This document shows, one piece after another, positions 44,045 through 52,570 of a stretch of 64,000 nucleotides of DNA. Position 1 is the stretch's first letter; the number at the start of each line of letters is the position of its first letter. The DNA comes from SIG299 sp964541485 (GTDB taxonomy: Bacteria > Bacillota > Clostridia > Lachnospirales > Lachnospiraceae): assembly GCA_964541485.1 (NCBI GenBank), contig CAZIQL010000006.1, positions 7,898-71,897 of the forward strand, written 5' to 3'. Under the pieces are notes generated by a model. The model saw only the letters and a program-made list of their open reading frames with translations, did no database searches and was not told the DNA's origin. Position numbers and translations under genes: made by a program.

Positions 44045-44266
44045 TTACCCCTGCTTGCTCTGAATGAACTTATCCAGATCGTCGATGGTATCTACCTTCT
44101 GGTCGAGTTCGATTTCGATACCGATTTCATCCTCAAGAGCCATCAAAAGCTCTACCGTATCAAGGGAATCGATACCAAGCTCCGCAAATCTGCTCTCCGG
44201 CTTTACGGTAGCCACATCACAACCGGTACGTTCTGCAACAATTTTCGCGATAACATCAAAATACAT
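44045..44266 (-). CDS. acpP: Acyl carrier protein
   Basis: 73 residues, strongly acidic. The phosphopantetheine Ser lies in FAELGIDSLDTVELLMALED (about residue 34), with the usual four-helix pattern and IDDLDKFI end. It carries the growing acyl chain. The ATG at 44266 follows TTGGAGGAAAAAAT; the frame is open five codons further but over the ribosome-binding site. It is the first gene of the FAS II operon. Confidence 0.94.
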   Translation of the reverse strand: MYFDVIAKIVAERTGCDVATVKPESRFAELGIDSLDTVELLMALEDEIGIEIELDQKVDTIDDLDKFIQSKQG

Positions 44267-44319
44267 AATTTTTTCCTCCAATCATTTTTTCAAATATATT
44301 TTTTTACTTGCCGGCAATC

Positions 44320-44375
44320 ATTATAACAACGCACTGTTCCCTAAATATTCCAACAGAGTTCCACAAGCGTTCCAA
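44320..44375 (-). promoter_or_regulatory. FAS II operon promoter with four phased heptamer repeats
   Basis: On the minus strand a TATAAT -10 box (44320-44325) has no good -35 box. Instead four heptamers, TTGGAAC (44369-44375), GTGGAAC (44358-44364), TTGGAAT (44347-44353) and AGGGAAC (44336-44342), follow one another with exactly 4 bp between them; the last ends 10 bp from the -10 box. This is the arrangement used by SARP/OmpR-type activators. Confidence 0.7.
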
Positions 44376-44467
44376 AAAATAAAAATATTTTTAATTTCCT
44401 GTATTGTTGCCCGTTTCGAGCCTACCGACATGAAGAAGCTGAGTGAAAAGATTAAGGAGTGCTTATA

Positions 44468-44728
44468 ATGCGATACGAATATAAGACAGAGAATACTTGC
44501 TCACAGTCTATTTCTTTCGATCTGGAAAATAACACCGTTCACAATATCGAGTTTTACGGCGGTTGCAACGGAAATTTAAAGGCAATCTCCAAGCTCCTTG
44601 AAGGTGCAACTGTAGAAGAAATCGAAGAAAAGCTGCTTGGAAACACCTGCGGCAGACGCCCAACCTCCTGCACGGACCAGTTAGCGATTGCTGTCAGAAA
44701 AGCGTATAACGAAGCTTTAGCCAACTAA
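44468..44728 (+). CDS. TSCPD-domain protein (TIGR03905-like)
   Basis: 86 residues. A TSCPD-type small domain: TENTCSQSISFDLENNTVHNIEFYGGCNGNLKAIS and NTCGRRPTSCTDQLAIAVRKAY, with four conserved Cys that could bind metal. The domain is related to the C-terminal part of some ribonucleotide reductases; the stand-alone form has no known role. The ATG at 44468 follows AAGGAGTGCTTATA. A 12-codon ORF (MKKLSEKIKECL, 44431-44469 region) overlaps its start as TAATG but has no clear ribosome-binding site. Divergent from the FAS II operon. Confidence 0.82.
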   Translation: MRYEYKTENTCSQSISFDLENNTVHNIEFYGGCNGNLKAISKLLEGATVEEIEEKLLGNTCGRRPTSCTDQLAIAVRKAYNEALAN

Positions 44729-44749
44729 GCCAAAAAGAAATATATCCGA

Positions 44750-44794
44750 AGAGACCGTAGGGTAACATCCATAATTCCCCTGACGGTCTCTTTC
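44750..44794 (+). terminator. Terminator of the TSCPD gene
   Basis: AGAGACCGT (44750-44758) pairs with ACGGTCTCT (44783-44791); TTTCTC follows. Confidence 0.75.
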
Positions 44795-44887
44795 TCTATT
44801 CTCCTCTTTCACTCAGATTTCTTCCTTTTATTCCGCCCTTTTCTATGCTATAATTGTCTAAAGAACAATACAATTGGAGGTTTACAT

Positions 44888-46357
44888 ATGGAAGATTTAA
44901 ACACTAGGAAAAAGAACCTGCTGATGTTCCCTCTGGGCACCATCGGAAGAGACATGGTGTACTGCCTTGTCACCAACTTTCTTTTGACGTACATCTTATT
45001 TACGAAGGGCCTCACTCCGGCGCAGCTCGCTGCCGTTACCGCAATCATGGTGATTGCCCGTGTGTTTGATGCATTAAATGACCCGATTATGGGTAACATC
45101 ATTGAAACCACCCATACCAGGTGGGGAAAATTTAAGCCATGGCTCGTTAGTGGTATTCTGCTTACTTCCGTAGTTGTTACTATGGTATTCTCGACGAATT
45201 TAAAGGGCTGGAATTTTATCATTTTGTTCGGTGTCTTTTATTTTTCCTTTAGTATTGCATATACCATGCATGACATCTCCTATTGGGGCATGGTTCCGGC
45301 GCTCAGCTCCGATGCAAACGCAAGAGACCAGTTCACCTCCCGTGCCACCTTATGTGCAGGTATCGGCGGTACACTTGCTTCTATTTTGATTCCGATGCTC
45401 ACCACCGGTGAGATGACAATTGGCGGCAGTGCTTCTACTGCTTATGCCTGGATTTCCGTTGCCATCGGTGTTTTGTCCCCGCTGTTCTTATGCTTTACTA
45501 TCTTTGGTGTAAGAGAGCGCAGAGAAACAGCAAAAGCCGAAAAGGCTTCCGGCGGTCTTAAGAAAATTGTAAAGACAATTATGGCAAACGACCAACTCCG
45601 TTGGATTTCCCTGATTTTCCTGATTCAGCAGATTGGAAACGGCCTTGTAGTGGGCGGTCTCGGTTCTACCTACATTTACTTTGAATACGGATATGATGGC
45701 GGTCTTTACTCCATTTTTACAACCATCGGTATGTCCGCCACTGCATTTCTGATGATTTTCTACCCAACCATTTCAAAGAAAATGCACAGAAAGCCTCTGA
45801 TGACTGTTATGGCAATCATCTCCGTAGTAGGTTACGCGCTGATGCTGGTATCCCGTCCGGTCACAGGTACCGCAGGCTTCTGGGTTCTTGTCATCGGTTA
45901 CATGCTCTCTAACTTCGGACAGTACTGCTACTACCTGATTATGATGATTTCCATCATCAATACCGTAGAATATAACGAATATAAAACCGGCACACGCGAA
46001 GAAGCTATCATTGCTTCCGTGCGCCCATTCTTCACCAAGATGAGTTCCGCTCTGATTGTCATCATTACTTCGGTTAGCTACATGATGTTCGGCGTAACCA
46101 ATTATACCAATCAGATTTCCGATTACGAAAGCGCTGCTGCCAGCGGTTCCATTACAGAAGCAGAAAAGCTTACAGCCATTGAAGGTATCATCAGCGGTGT
46201 GGAACGCAGTCAGACCTTGGGACTTCTCCTCTGCATGACCGTGCTTCCTTGTGTACTGATGTTGATTTCCTACTTCTTGTATAAGAAGAAATACACTCTG
46301 GATGAAGAAGAATATAACCGCATCTGTGCAGAGATTGCAGCAAAGAAAGAGGCATAA
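44888..46357 (+). CDS. GPH-family sugar/cation symporter
   Basis: 489 residues with about 12 membrane helices. GPH signature DALNDPIMGNIIETTHTRWGKFKPW after the second helix. The C-terminal region has an extra loop (TNQISDYESAAASGSITEAEK) between the last helices and an acidic tail. It starts at 44888 after TGGAGGTTTAC and is followed after 3 bp by a PIG-L deacetylase gene, so the two are one operon. With the GH3 and HAD genes downstream it points to import of an acetylated amino-sugar glycoside, which is inference. Confidence 0.88.
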   Translation: MEDLNTRKKNLLMFPLGTIGRDMVYCLVTNFLLTYILFTKGLTPAQLAAVTAIMVIARVFDALNDPIMGNIIETTHTRWGKFKPWLVSGILLTSVVVTMVFSTNLKGWNFIILFGVFYFSFSIAYTMHDISYWGMVPALSSDANARDQFTSRATLCAGIGGTLASILIPMLTTGEMTIGGSASTAYAWISVAIGVLSPLFLCFTIFGVRERRETAKAEKASGGLKKIVKTIMANDQLRWISLIFLIQQIGNGLVVGGLGSTYIYFEYGYDGGLYSIFTTIGMSATAFLMIFYPTISKKMHRKPLMTVMAIISVVGYALMLVSRPVTGTAGFWVLVIGYMLSNFGQYCYYLIMMISIINTVEYNEYKTGTREEAIIASVRPFFTKMSSALIVIITSVSYMMFGVTNYTNQISDYESAAASGSITEAEKLTAIEGIISGVERSQTLGLLLCMTVLPCVLMLISYFLYKKKYTLDEEEYNRICAEIAAKKEA

Positions 46358-46360
46358 GCC

Positions 46361-47134
46361 ATGGGACTCACCAGACTCATTTTAAAATTTGCGGCTCCAC
46401 TGCCAAAAATAGAATCCTATCAGCGTTACTTATTTATCGGTCCACACCCGGATGATATTGAAATCGGTGCCGGAGCTACCGTTGCAAAGCTTGCGGCGAG
46501 TGGCAAGGAGGTCTGTTTCTTAATCTGCACCGACGGACGCTTCGGTGATGGCAATGCCCCAGATGGCATCAAAGGTCAGTCCTTGGTTGAACTCCGGAAG
46601 GAGGAGGCAATTCGTTCTGCTGCCATGCTTGGTGTAACAGATGTGCGCTTTCTCGGATTGTCGGATGGTGGTTTTTATGAGATGCATGATTTAGAGCAAG
46701 GCATTGCAAACGTTATCGGCGATTTCAAACCGGACGTAATATTTGCTCCGGACCCATGTGTCACAAGCGAATGTCACAAGGACCATTTAAACGTGGGAAA
46801 TGCAGCGAGGCAGGTTGCTTACTTTGCACCATATAACGGCATAATGGAACAATACGATGCCGAAAGTGCTAACGTACAGGCTCTTGCTTACTATATGACC
46901 GCAAAGCCGACCCGTTTTGTAAAAACAAACGGCTTTATAAAAAGACAGCTGGCGGCTATCTTTGACTGTCACCAAAGCCAGTTCCCGAAAGGCTCTGCCG
47001 ATGGAAACTCCATCCGCCTTTATCTGACGCTGCGCTCCATTGATTTCGGATTGCGTTCGTTCAAGGGCCGAGCAGAGGGCTTTCGCGTACTCGGTGTCAC
47101 TCATATGCACTGTCTGCCGGAAGCGGGACACTGA
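46361..47134 (+). CDS. PIG-L/LmbE-family de-N-acetylase
   Basis: 257 residues. The zinc site FIGPHPDDIEIGAGATVAKL (His and Asp of PHPDD about residue 28-31), CTDGRFGD, FAPDPCVTSECHKDHLNVG (third His) identify a PIG-L deacetylase, which removes acetyl from N-acetylglucosamine-containing molecules. It is cytoplasmic. It is coupled 3 bp after a GPH symporter and precedes a GH3 beta-N-acetylhexosaminidase, so it probably works on the imported sugar or the released GlcNAc unit. Confidence 0.88.
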   Translation: MGLTRLILKFAAPLPKIESYQRYLFIGPHPDDIEIGAGATVAKLAASGKEVCFLICTDGRFGDGNAPDGIKGQSLVELRKEEAIRSAAMLGVTDVRFLGLSDGGFYEMHDLEQGIANVIGDFKPDVIFAPDPCVTSECHKDHLNVGNAARQVAYFAPYNGIMEQYDAESANVQALAYYMTAKPTRFVKTNGFIKRQLAAIFDCHQSQFPKGSADGNSIRLYLTLRSIDFGLRSFKGRAEGFRVLGVTHMHCLPEAGH

Positions 47135-47164
47135 ACCTATGCACAATTTCTAAACATATTCTAA

Positions 47165-47201
47165 ACAAGTGGTCTTTCATTGAAATAGACCTGCTTTTTT
47201 G
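47165..47201 (+). terminator. Probable terminator after the deacetylase
   Basis: AGTGGTCT and AGACCTGCT form an imperfect stem with an 11-nt loop followed by TTTTTT. It separates the symporter-deacetylase pair from the GH3 gene. Confidence 0.55.
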
Positions 47202-47274
47202 GTAAAATATCATTGAATCTGTTTTGCAGAACATAATTTATACAAATACTATATAGAAAAAGGAGAAGAAACTT

Positions 47275-49047
47275 ATGGTAGATTTAAAAGCAAAACCTTA
47301 TCTCCTCTCAGATGAGGACATCAAGTGGGTAGAAAGCACGATTGCTTCCATGACCGACGAAGAAAAGGTGGGTCAGCTGTTTTTCCAGCTGTGCGCCGGA
47401 AACTCCGAAGAGTACTTAAAGGAACTCATGGAAAAGTATCACCTTGGCGGCTGCCGTTACAACAACATGCCGGGTAAGATGGTACAGGAACAGAACCGCA
47501 TCTTACAGAAATATGCAAAGATTCCGGTAATCATCGCATGTAACACAGAAGCCGGCGGAAACGGTGCCTGCAGCGATGGTCAGTTCATTGGCTCCGGTAT
47601 CAAAATCGGTGCAACAGGAAACGTGCAGTACGCTCACGACTTAGGCCGCATGGCAAACGAACAGGCTGCTGCCATTGGTTGTAACATGGCATTTGCTCCG
47701 GTCAGCGATATCCACATGAACTGGGAAAATACCGAAGTAGTCGGACGCGCTTTCGGTAATGATCCGGCGCGTTGTGCCGAAATGAGCAAGGCTTACATGG
47801 ATGGCCTTCATACTATTCCGGGATTTGCCTGCACGGCAAAGCACTTCCCTGGCAACGGTCTTGATTTCCGTGATGCCCATCTTTCCAACAACATCAACGA
47901 TTTATCCGAAGAAGAATGGATGAATTCCTTTGGTCATGTTTATAAGACACTCATTGATAACGGATTAGACGCTATCATGGGCGGTCACATTATGATGCGT
48001 ACCTACATGAAGGGCGTAAGACCGGACATCACAGACGATGAATTGCTTCCGGCAACTCTTTGTCCTGAAATCATGACCGGCTTATTAAGAGACAAGCTTG
48101 GTTTTAACGGTATGGTAGTCACCGACGCCTCCCACATGGTAGGTATGACCGACCGTATGACACGTAAAGAAATGCTTCCTGCTTCCATCAATGCAGGCTG
48201 TGACATGTTCTTATTCTTCAACGATCCGGACGAAGACTTTGCAACTATGCTGGAAGCATACAAAACCGGCGTTATCAGCGAAGAGAGAATGACCGAAGCA
48301 TTAACCAGAATCCTTGGCTTAAAGGCTCACATGGGTCTGAACAAAAAGGCAAAGGAAGATATCGTTCCGGGCGAAGAAGCACTTGCCGCTCTTACCAGTC
48401 AGGAATATAAGGACGCTTCCGCTGCTATCAGTAAGGATTGTCTCACTCTCGTTAAGTACAAGGACGAGGGCGTACTTCCTCTGAACCCTGAGACAAAGAA
48501 GCGCGTTATGATTGTTTATGTCAAGGGCTACGACGGGCCAATGGCTGCTCTGATGGGCATGGCAATGGGCATGGGCGGTGCCAAATTAAACCCTGCTGAA
48601 AAGCTGCGTGACCGTCTGATTGCCAAGGGCTTTGATGCATTTATCTATGAAAGCCCGATTGATAAGATCAAAAAGCAGATTGCTGCCGGCGAAAGACCAA
48701 GCCTCAACTTATACTTTGCGGGCAAGAACGCGATTGAAGACTTTAAGGCAGGTCAGGATATTATCATCTCCCTGTATGATGTCATGAACGGTCGTCCTGC
48801 CTTCGGTTTAAGTAAGGGCGGCGGAGAAATTCCGTGGTATGTATATGAGCTTCCGGTTATCGGTATCAGTGTCAACGCACCAACCATGCTTGCTGACGTT
48901 CCGATGCTCCGTACCTACATCAATGCATACGACAGCAATGATGATACGATGGATGCACTCGCAGATGCACTTGTTGCCGGTCCAAAAGCCTTCAAGGGTA
49001 AGGATCCGATTGACAGCTTCTGTGGGCTTTGGGATACACGACTGTAA
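47275..49047 (+). CDS. GH3 beta-N-acetylhexosaminidase-like glycosidase
   Basis: 590 residues, no signal peptide. GH3 TIM barrel with EKVGQLFFQ, ACNTEAGGNG, the KHFPGNGLDFRDAHLS motif (KH-F/P-G-G-x(4)-D-x-H gives the His/Asp acid-base dyad of NagZ-type enzymes), and the nucleophile Asp in MVVTDASHMVGM (about residue 283). A second alpha/beta domain follows. It would remove beta-linked GlcNAc or similar. Being cytoplasmic and next to a PIG-L deacetylase and a symporter, it probably acts on imported disaccharides or muropeptide fragments. Start follows AAAGGAGAAGAAAC. Confidence 0.88.
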   Translation: MVDLKAKPYLLSDEDIKWVESTIASMTDEEKVGQLFFQLCAGNSEEYLKELMEKYHLGGCRYNNMPGKMVQEQNRILQKYAKIPVIIACNTEAGGNGACSDGQFIGSGIKIGATGNVQYAHDLGRMANEQAAAIGCNMAFAPVSDIHMNWENTEVVGRAFGNDPARCAEMSKAYMDGLHTIPGFACTAKHFPGNGLDFRDAHLSNNINDLSEEEWMNSFGHVYKTLIDNGLDAIMGGHIMMRTYMKGVRPDITDDELLPATLCPEIMTGLLRDKLGFNGMVVTDASHMVGMTDRMTRKEMLPASINAGCDMFLFFNDPDEDFATMLEAYKTGVISEERMTEALTRILGLKAHMGLNKKAKEDIVPGEEALAALTSQEYKDASAAISKDCLTLVKYKDEGVLPLNPETKKRVMIVYVKGYDGPMAALMGMAMGMGGAKLNPAEKLRDRLIAKGFDAFIYESPIDKIKKQIAAGERPSLNLYFAGKNAIEDFKAGQDIIISLYDVMNGRPAFGLSKGGGEIPWYVYELPVIGISVNAPTMLADVPMLRTYINAYDSNDDTMDALADALVAGPKAFKGKDPIDSFCGLWDTRL

Positions 49048-49141
49048 ATGATTTATTGCGGAACTGAGTCAGGTTACTTCTTTCAGGTTTCGATGCAAAA
49101 AAGTATTTAAAAGTATTAGAATAAAGAATGAGGAAAATCAC

Positions 49142-49996
49142 ATGTCTATATTCGATAATTTTACAAGAAAGCACGACTACCTTGTGTGTGTAGACTCGGA
49201 CGGTTGTGCGATGGATACCATGAACTGCAAGCACTTTCATTGCTTTGGTCCGTGTATGGTAACAGAATGGGGACTTGAAGAATGGAAGGATGACATTCTG
49301 ACGAGATGGAATGAAATCAATCTGTTCCAGATGACCCGTGGTATCAACCGATTCAAGGGGCTTGCACAGGCGTTATCGGAAATTAACGATAAATACACAC
49401 CGATTGAGGGTGTGGAAACGCTCATCGACTGGTCAGAGCATGCTCCGGCGCTTTCCAATGACGGCGTTGCAAAGGCCGCGGCAGAGTGTAATGATCCATC
49501 CGGAAAAAAATGCTTAGAAAAAGCACTTTCCTGGAGCAAGGCAGTCAATGCAAGTATCGTTGCTCTCCCTGAGGAATTAAAAATTCCGTTTCCGGGTGCC
49601 AGGGATGGTCTTGCCGCAGCGCATACTTTCGCAGATGTTGCCGTTGTCTCCAGCGCCAACCGTGATGCCGTAGATGAGGAGTGGACAACACATGGACTGC
49701 TTGAACACGTGGACATCGTTTTGGCACAGGACTGCGGAAGCAAAGCACACTGCATCAGCGAAATGTTAAAGTTCGGCTACGACCTTGACAAAGTGCTGAT
49801 GGTAGGTGATGCACCGGGCGATTTGGATGCCGCAGAAAAGAACGGCATCCTGTATTATCCGATTCTTGTAAACCATGAGGGTGAAAGCTGGATAGAATTC
49901 AAAGATACGGCTCTTCTTAAGCTTCGTGACGGTATTTATCAAGGCGCTTATGCCGAGGAGAAGAAAAAAGAATTTTTACGTAATTTGGGTGGCTGA
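49142..49996 (+). CDS. HAD-superfamily hydrolase
   Basis: 284 residues. Motif I is VCVDSDGCAMDTMN (nucleophile Asp about residue 17), and motif IV is VLMVGDAPGDLDAAEKNG; VVSSANRDAVDEEW is the Thr/Ser motif II region. A large helical cap lies between. It would dephosphorylate a small phosphoester, perhaps a sugar phosphate made from the neighbouring glycosidase product. It starts 94 bp after the GH3 stop; no terminator lies between, so both may be co-transcribed. Its ribosome-binding site is weak (AATGAGGAA). Confidence 0.8.
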   Translation: MSIFDNFTRKHDYLVCVDSDGCAMDTMNCKHFHCFGPCMVTEWGLEEWKDDILTRWNEINLFQMTRGINRFKGLAQALSEINDKYTPIEGVETLIDWSEHAPALSNDGVAKAAAECNDPSGKKCLEKALSWSKAVNASIVALPEELKIPFPGARDGLAAAHTFADVAVVSSANRDAVDEEWTTHGLLEHVDIVLAQDCGSKAHCISEMLKFGYDLDKVLMVGDAPGDLDAAEKNGILYYPILVNHEGESWIEFKDTALLKLRDGIYQGAYAEEKKKEFLRNLGG

Positions 49997-50017
49997 TAAA
50001 GCAACCGCCTAAAACAA

Positions 50018-50042
50018 GATATAGGACACTTTCTCCTATATC
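50018..50042 (+). terminator. Hairpin after the HAD gene
   Basis: GATATAGGA and TCCTATATC form a perfect 9-bp stem; no T-run follows directly. Confidence 0.45.
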
Positions 50043-50051
50043 ATAAAATAT

Positions 50052-50088
50052 AGGACCGAGGGAGAGCTGCTGCTCCTTCGGTCCTTTT
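50052..50088. terminator. Bidirectional terminator between HAD and peptidoglycan-binding genes
   Basis: AGGACCGA pairs with TCGGTCCT with an inner GGAG/CTCC stem; T-runs are on both sides (TTTTAA and ATATTTTA in reverse). Confidence 0.75.
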
Positions 50089-50092
50089 AAAT

Positions 50093-52257
50093 TTAATCCA
50101 TATCAAATGATCCTGCCATGCCTTTTCCTAACGTAGAAGCCTTTGTCGGCCGATTGACATACGCTGTATAACCCGATACGTAAGAACTGGTGTATTTGAT
50201 AAGGTGCTTTTGTACTACACAGTTTAACTGGTTGCCGGTATTCCAGTTCGAATCCACTACCACAATACCATCCTCTTCTACCGAGTACACTACAACCGAG
50301 TGTCCGTTAACACGGATTACATCTCCCGGTAATACATACTTTTGCACATTTGCTTTATTAAATTTAATTGTAGCTACCCTCTGTCCAATGACATCTTCAT
50401 CTGCACTGTCCGCAAACAAATACCACTGTGCAAAACAGGCAAAACCGAAACAGGATTTTCCATGGTAGGCACGTCTGCTGGAATTTACATCATGTGTCGG
50501 GAAGTAATTGACATTCACATCTCCAAACAGATTTTTAAACCAGGATGCCTGTACAATATCCGCCACATTACAATTCGTACATCCATGTGAGCTCTTTCTG
50601 ACAGAGCTACATGCTTTTCTGTTCACAGTAAAATATGCCGTTCCATCATCTGCTCCCAGCTTTTCAAGCAAATGATCCAGCTTCTCCTGCACTGTAATCT
50701 GGTCGGTTGAAGAAGGCTTTGGTGTAGCTGTCGGTGTTGGCGTTGCCGTCGGCTTTGGTGTTGCCGTTGGCTTTGGTGTCGCCGTTGGCTTTGGTGTCGC
50801 CGTTGGCGTCGGTGTTGACGTTGGCTTTGGTGTCGCCGTTGGCTTTGGTGTCGCCGTTGGTGTCGGTGTTGACGTTGGCTTTGGTGTGGCTGTAGGTGTC
50901 GGTGTCGGTGTAATTANNNNNNNNNNNNNNNNNNNNNNNNNNNNNNNNNNNNNNNNNNNNNNNNNNNNNNNNNNNNNNNNNNNNNNNNNNNNNNNNNNNN
51001 NNNNNNNNNNNNNNNNGTCGGTGTTGACGTTGGCTTTGGTGTGGCTGTAGGTGTCGGTGTCGGTGTAATTACCCCCTCCTTCATCTGATGAAAAAACTGC
51101 GTACTCTTGACTGTAATGTCTGCATCTGTCACACGATCCACAAGAACAGACATTTCCTGGTACATACCGTCATATAGCAATTCTCTCTTTCTTACCACAC
51201 AGTTTAAATCAGAACTCTTACCATCACAATCCACAACAGTCACCGAGTTCTCATTTACCTCATATACAATCACCGAATGCATTTCTCCGATACGAAGCAC
51301 ATCACCCGGCTGAACATTCTTCTCAACAAATTCCTTTGTAAATTTTCCATCCGCTACTTTCTTACAATCTACTTTCTGTGTGTTCGCGGAAGCATATACA
51401 AACCACTGGGCAAACATTGTAAAACCCAAGTCCGATCCGCCAACGTTACTGATCATCTGAGTATTATAGTGCTGCCTTGGTAAGTTACTGAAATGAATTT
51501 CCCCAAAGAGGTCTTTAAACCAGTTTCTTGCCATGACACTGATGTTGACACAGTTTTCACAGGAATGCTGATTTTCATCCCTGTATGCATAGCAGGCTTC
51601 TCCCGATACGGTAAAATACTCTCCTTCCAAAACAGAAAGCAGTTCATCCAGTCTCTTCTGCACATACGCTGCATCGTCCTTGCCGGTCGGCTCCTTTACC
51701 GTTTCTTTCACGGTCTCTTTTACCGGCTCCGGTTCCTTTGCTTCCGAATAGGTACCTTCCACTCTGGCTACCCATTCCTCCAGGGCATCAAGCTCTATCT
51801 TTACGTCATCATCAGCAAGCATTTTTTTCATTATATCAACACTCAGGATGCCATCCTGTGTATAACCGTTCTTTTTCTGCCACTGCATCAGTGCACTTTG
51901 AGTGCCGGTTCCGCTGATACCGTCAATGCTGCTTGAGTAATATCCCTTTTCCTTTAAATAACGCTGGACATCCATCACGGTCTCCTGGACAAATTCCCAC
52001 TGGGAATTTGTCACGATACCATCGGCATCCACCTGTAGTTCTCTCTGCATTTGCAACACAGCGTTCCGCGTTTTATTTCCAAACGATGAATCCACTCCAC
52101 CTGTGGAATAACCTAAGAACGTCAAATCCAGCTGCAGCCTCGTTACCTCTTTTCCGCTTGACCCTTTTTTCATGTCTGCTGCCCAGGCGCTCATTGTAGG
52201 TAACATCGTCACCAGCATCCCTACTACCAGAAGCACAGCAAGTATTCTTTTTTTCAT
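50093..52257 (-). CDS. Secreted peptidoglycan-binding protein with two amidase-like domains (interrupted by assembly gap)
   Basis: Signal peptide (MKKRILAVLLVVGMLVTM to AWAAD), two PG_binding_1 modules (KGSSGKEVTRLQLDLTFLGY and VQRYLKEKGYYSSSIDGISG), an amidase-like domain, a Thr/Pro linker and a second, homologous amidase-like domain. Domain 2 has KSCFGFACFAQW, GHSVVVYSV and VVDSNWN, a Cys-His-Asn/Asp-like set; domain 1 has SDLGFTMFAQW with both Cys replaced, so it is probably inactive. The linker DNA is a minisatellite and contains the 100-N gap. The 55 bases on each side of the gap are identical; merging them joins both parts in one frame (669 residues). Start at 52257 follows CAGGGAGG. 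Probably binds and perhaps cuts cell wall. Confidence 0.8.
50717..51070 (-). repeat. Minisatellite encoding the Thr-Pro linker
   Basis: Short units such as GGCTTTGGTGTCGCCGTT repeat in 12- to 24-bp blocks and encode TPKPTATP-like sequence. The assembly gap lies inside it. Confidence 0.8.
50917..51016. other. Assembly gap (100 N)
   Basis: Exactly 100 N. The 55 bases before (50862-50916) are identical to the 55 bases after (51017-51071), so the two contig ends overlap and the gap is probably not real missing sequence. Confidence 0.9.
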
Positions 52258-52334
52258 AACAACAAACCTCCCTGTCCTTATCCTTGGTTCAGCCTCGTTT
52301 CCCTCCTTGGAAACAACTAGTACATTGTACCTAT

Positions 52335-52363
52335 ATTGTACTATCGATTTAATTATTTTGCAA
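52335..52363 (-). promoter_or_regulatory. Promoter of the peptidoglycan-binding gene
   Basis: TTGCAA (52358-52363) and TACAAT (52335-52340) with a 17-bp spacer on the minus strand. The 313-bp divergent gap to the MerR gene otherwise holds the MerR promoter and AT-rich sequence. Confidence 0.6.
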
Positions 52364-52513
52364 TATTTTTGTAACATTTCACAGCGATACTGCTTCTAAA
52401 ATATGTCTACTTGCAATCTCCCTCAAAAAAAATATAATATAATTAGTAGGCATATTTTTGACAGGTTTACGTCAAAAATAGAGCAAAATCAAAAGATTCC
52501 CCTGCGTAAGGGG

Positions 52514-52544
52514 TTGCACATTACGCTGCGTCATGTGCTATATT
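52514..52544 (+). promoter_or_regulatory. MerR-type promoter with 19-bp spacer and centred operator
   Basis: TTGCAC (52514-52519) and TATATT (52539-52544) have a 19-bp spacer, the unusual length typical of MerR-controlled promoters. The dyad ACATTACGC-T-GCGTCATGT (52518-52536) sits in the spacer. An upstream CCCC-TGCGTAA-GGGG hairpin adjoins it. Confidence 0.75.
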
Positions 52545-52570
52545 CACAGACGTAAGGAGGTGAAAGTGCT

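Noticed and set aside
44431..44469. 12-codon ORF overlapping the TSCPD start
   Set aside because: No convincing ribosome-binding site of its own; mentioned with the TSCPD gene only.
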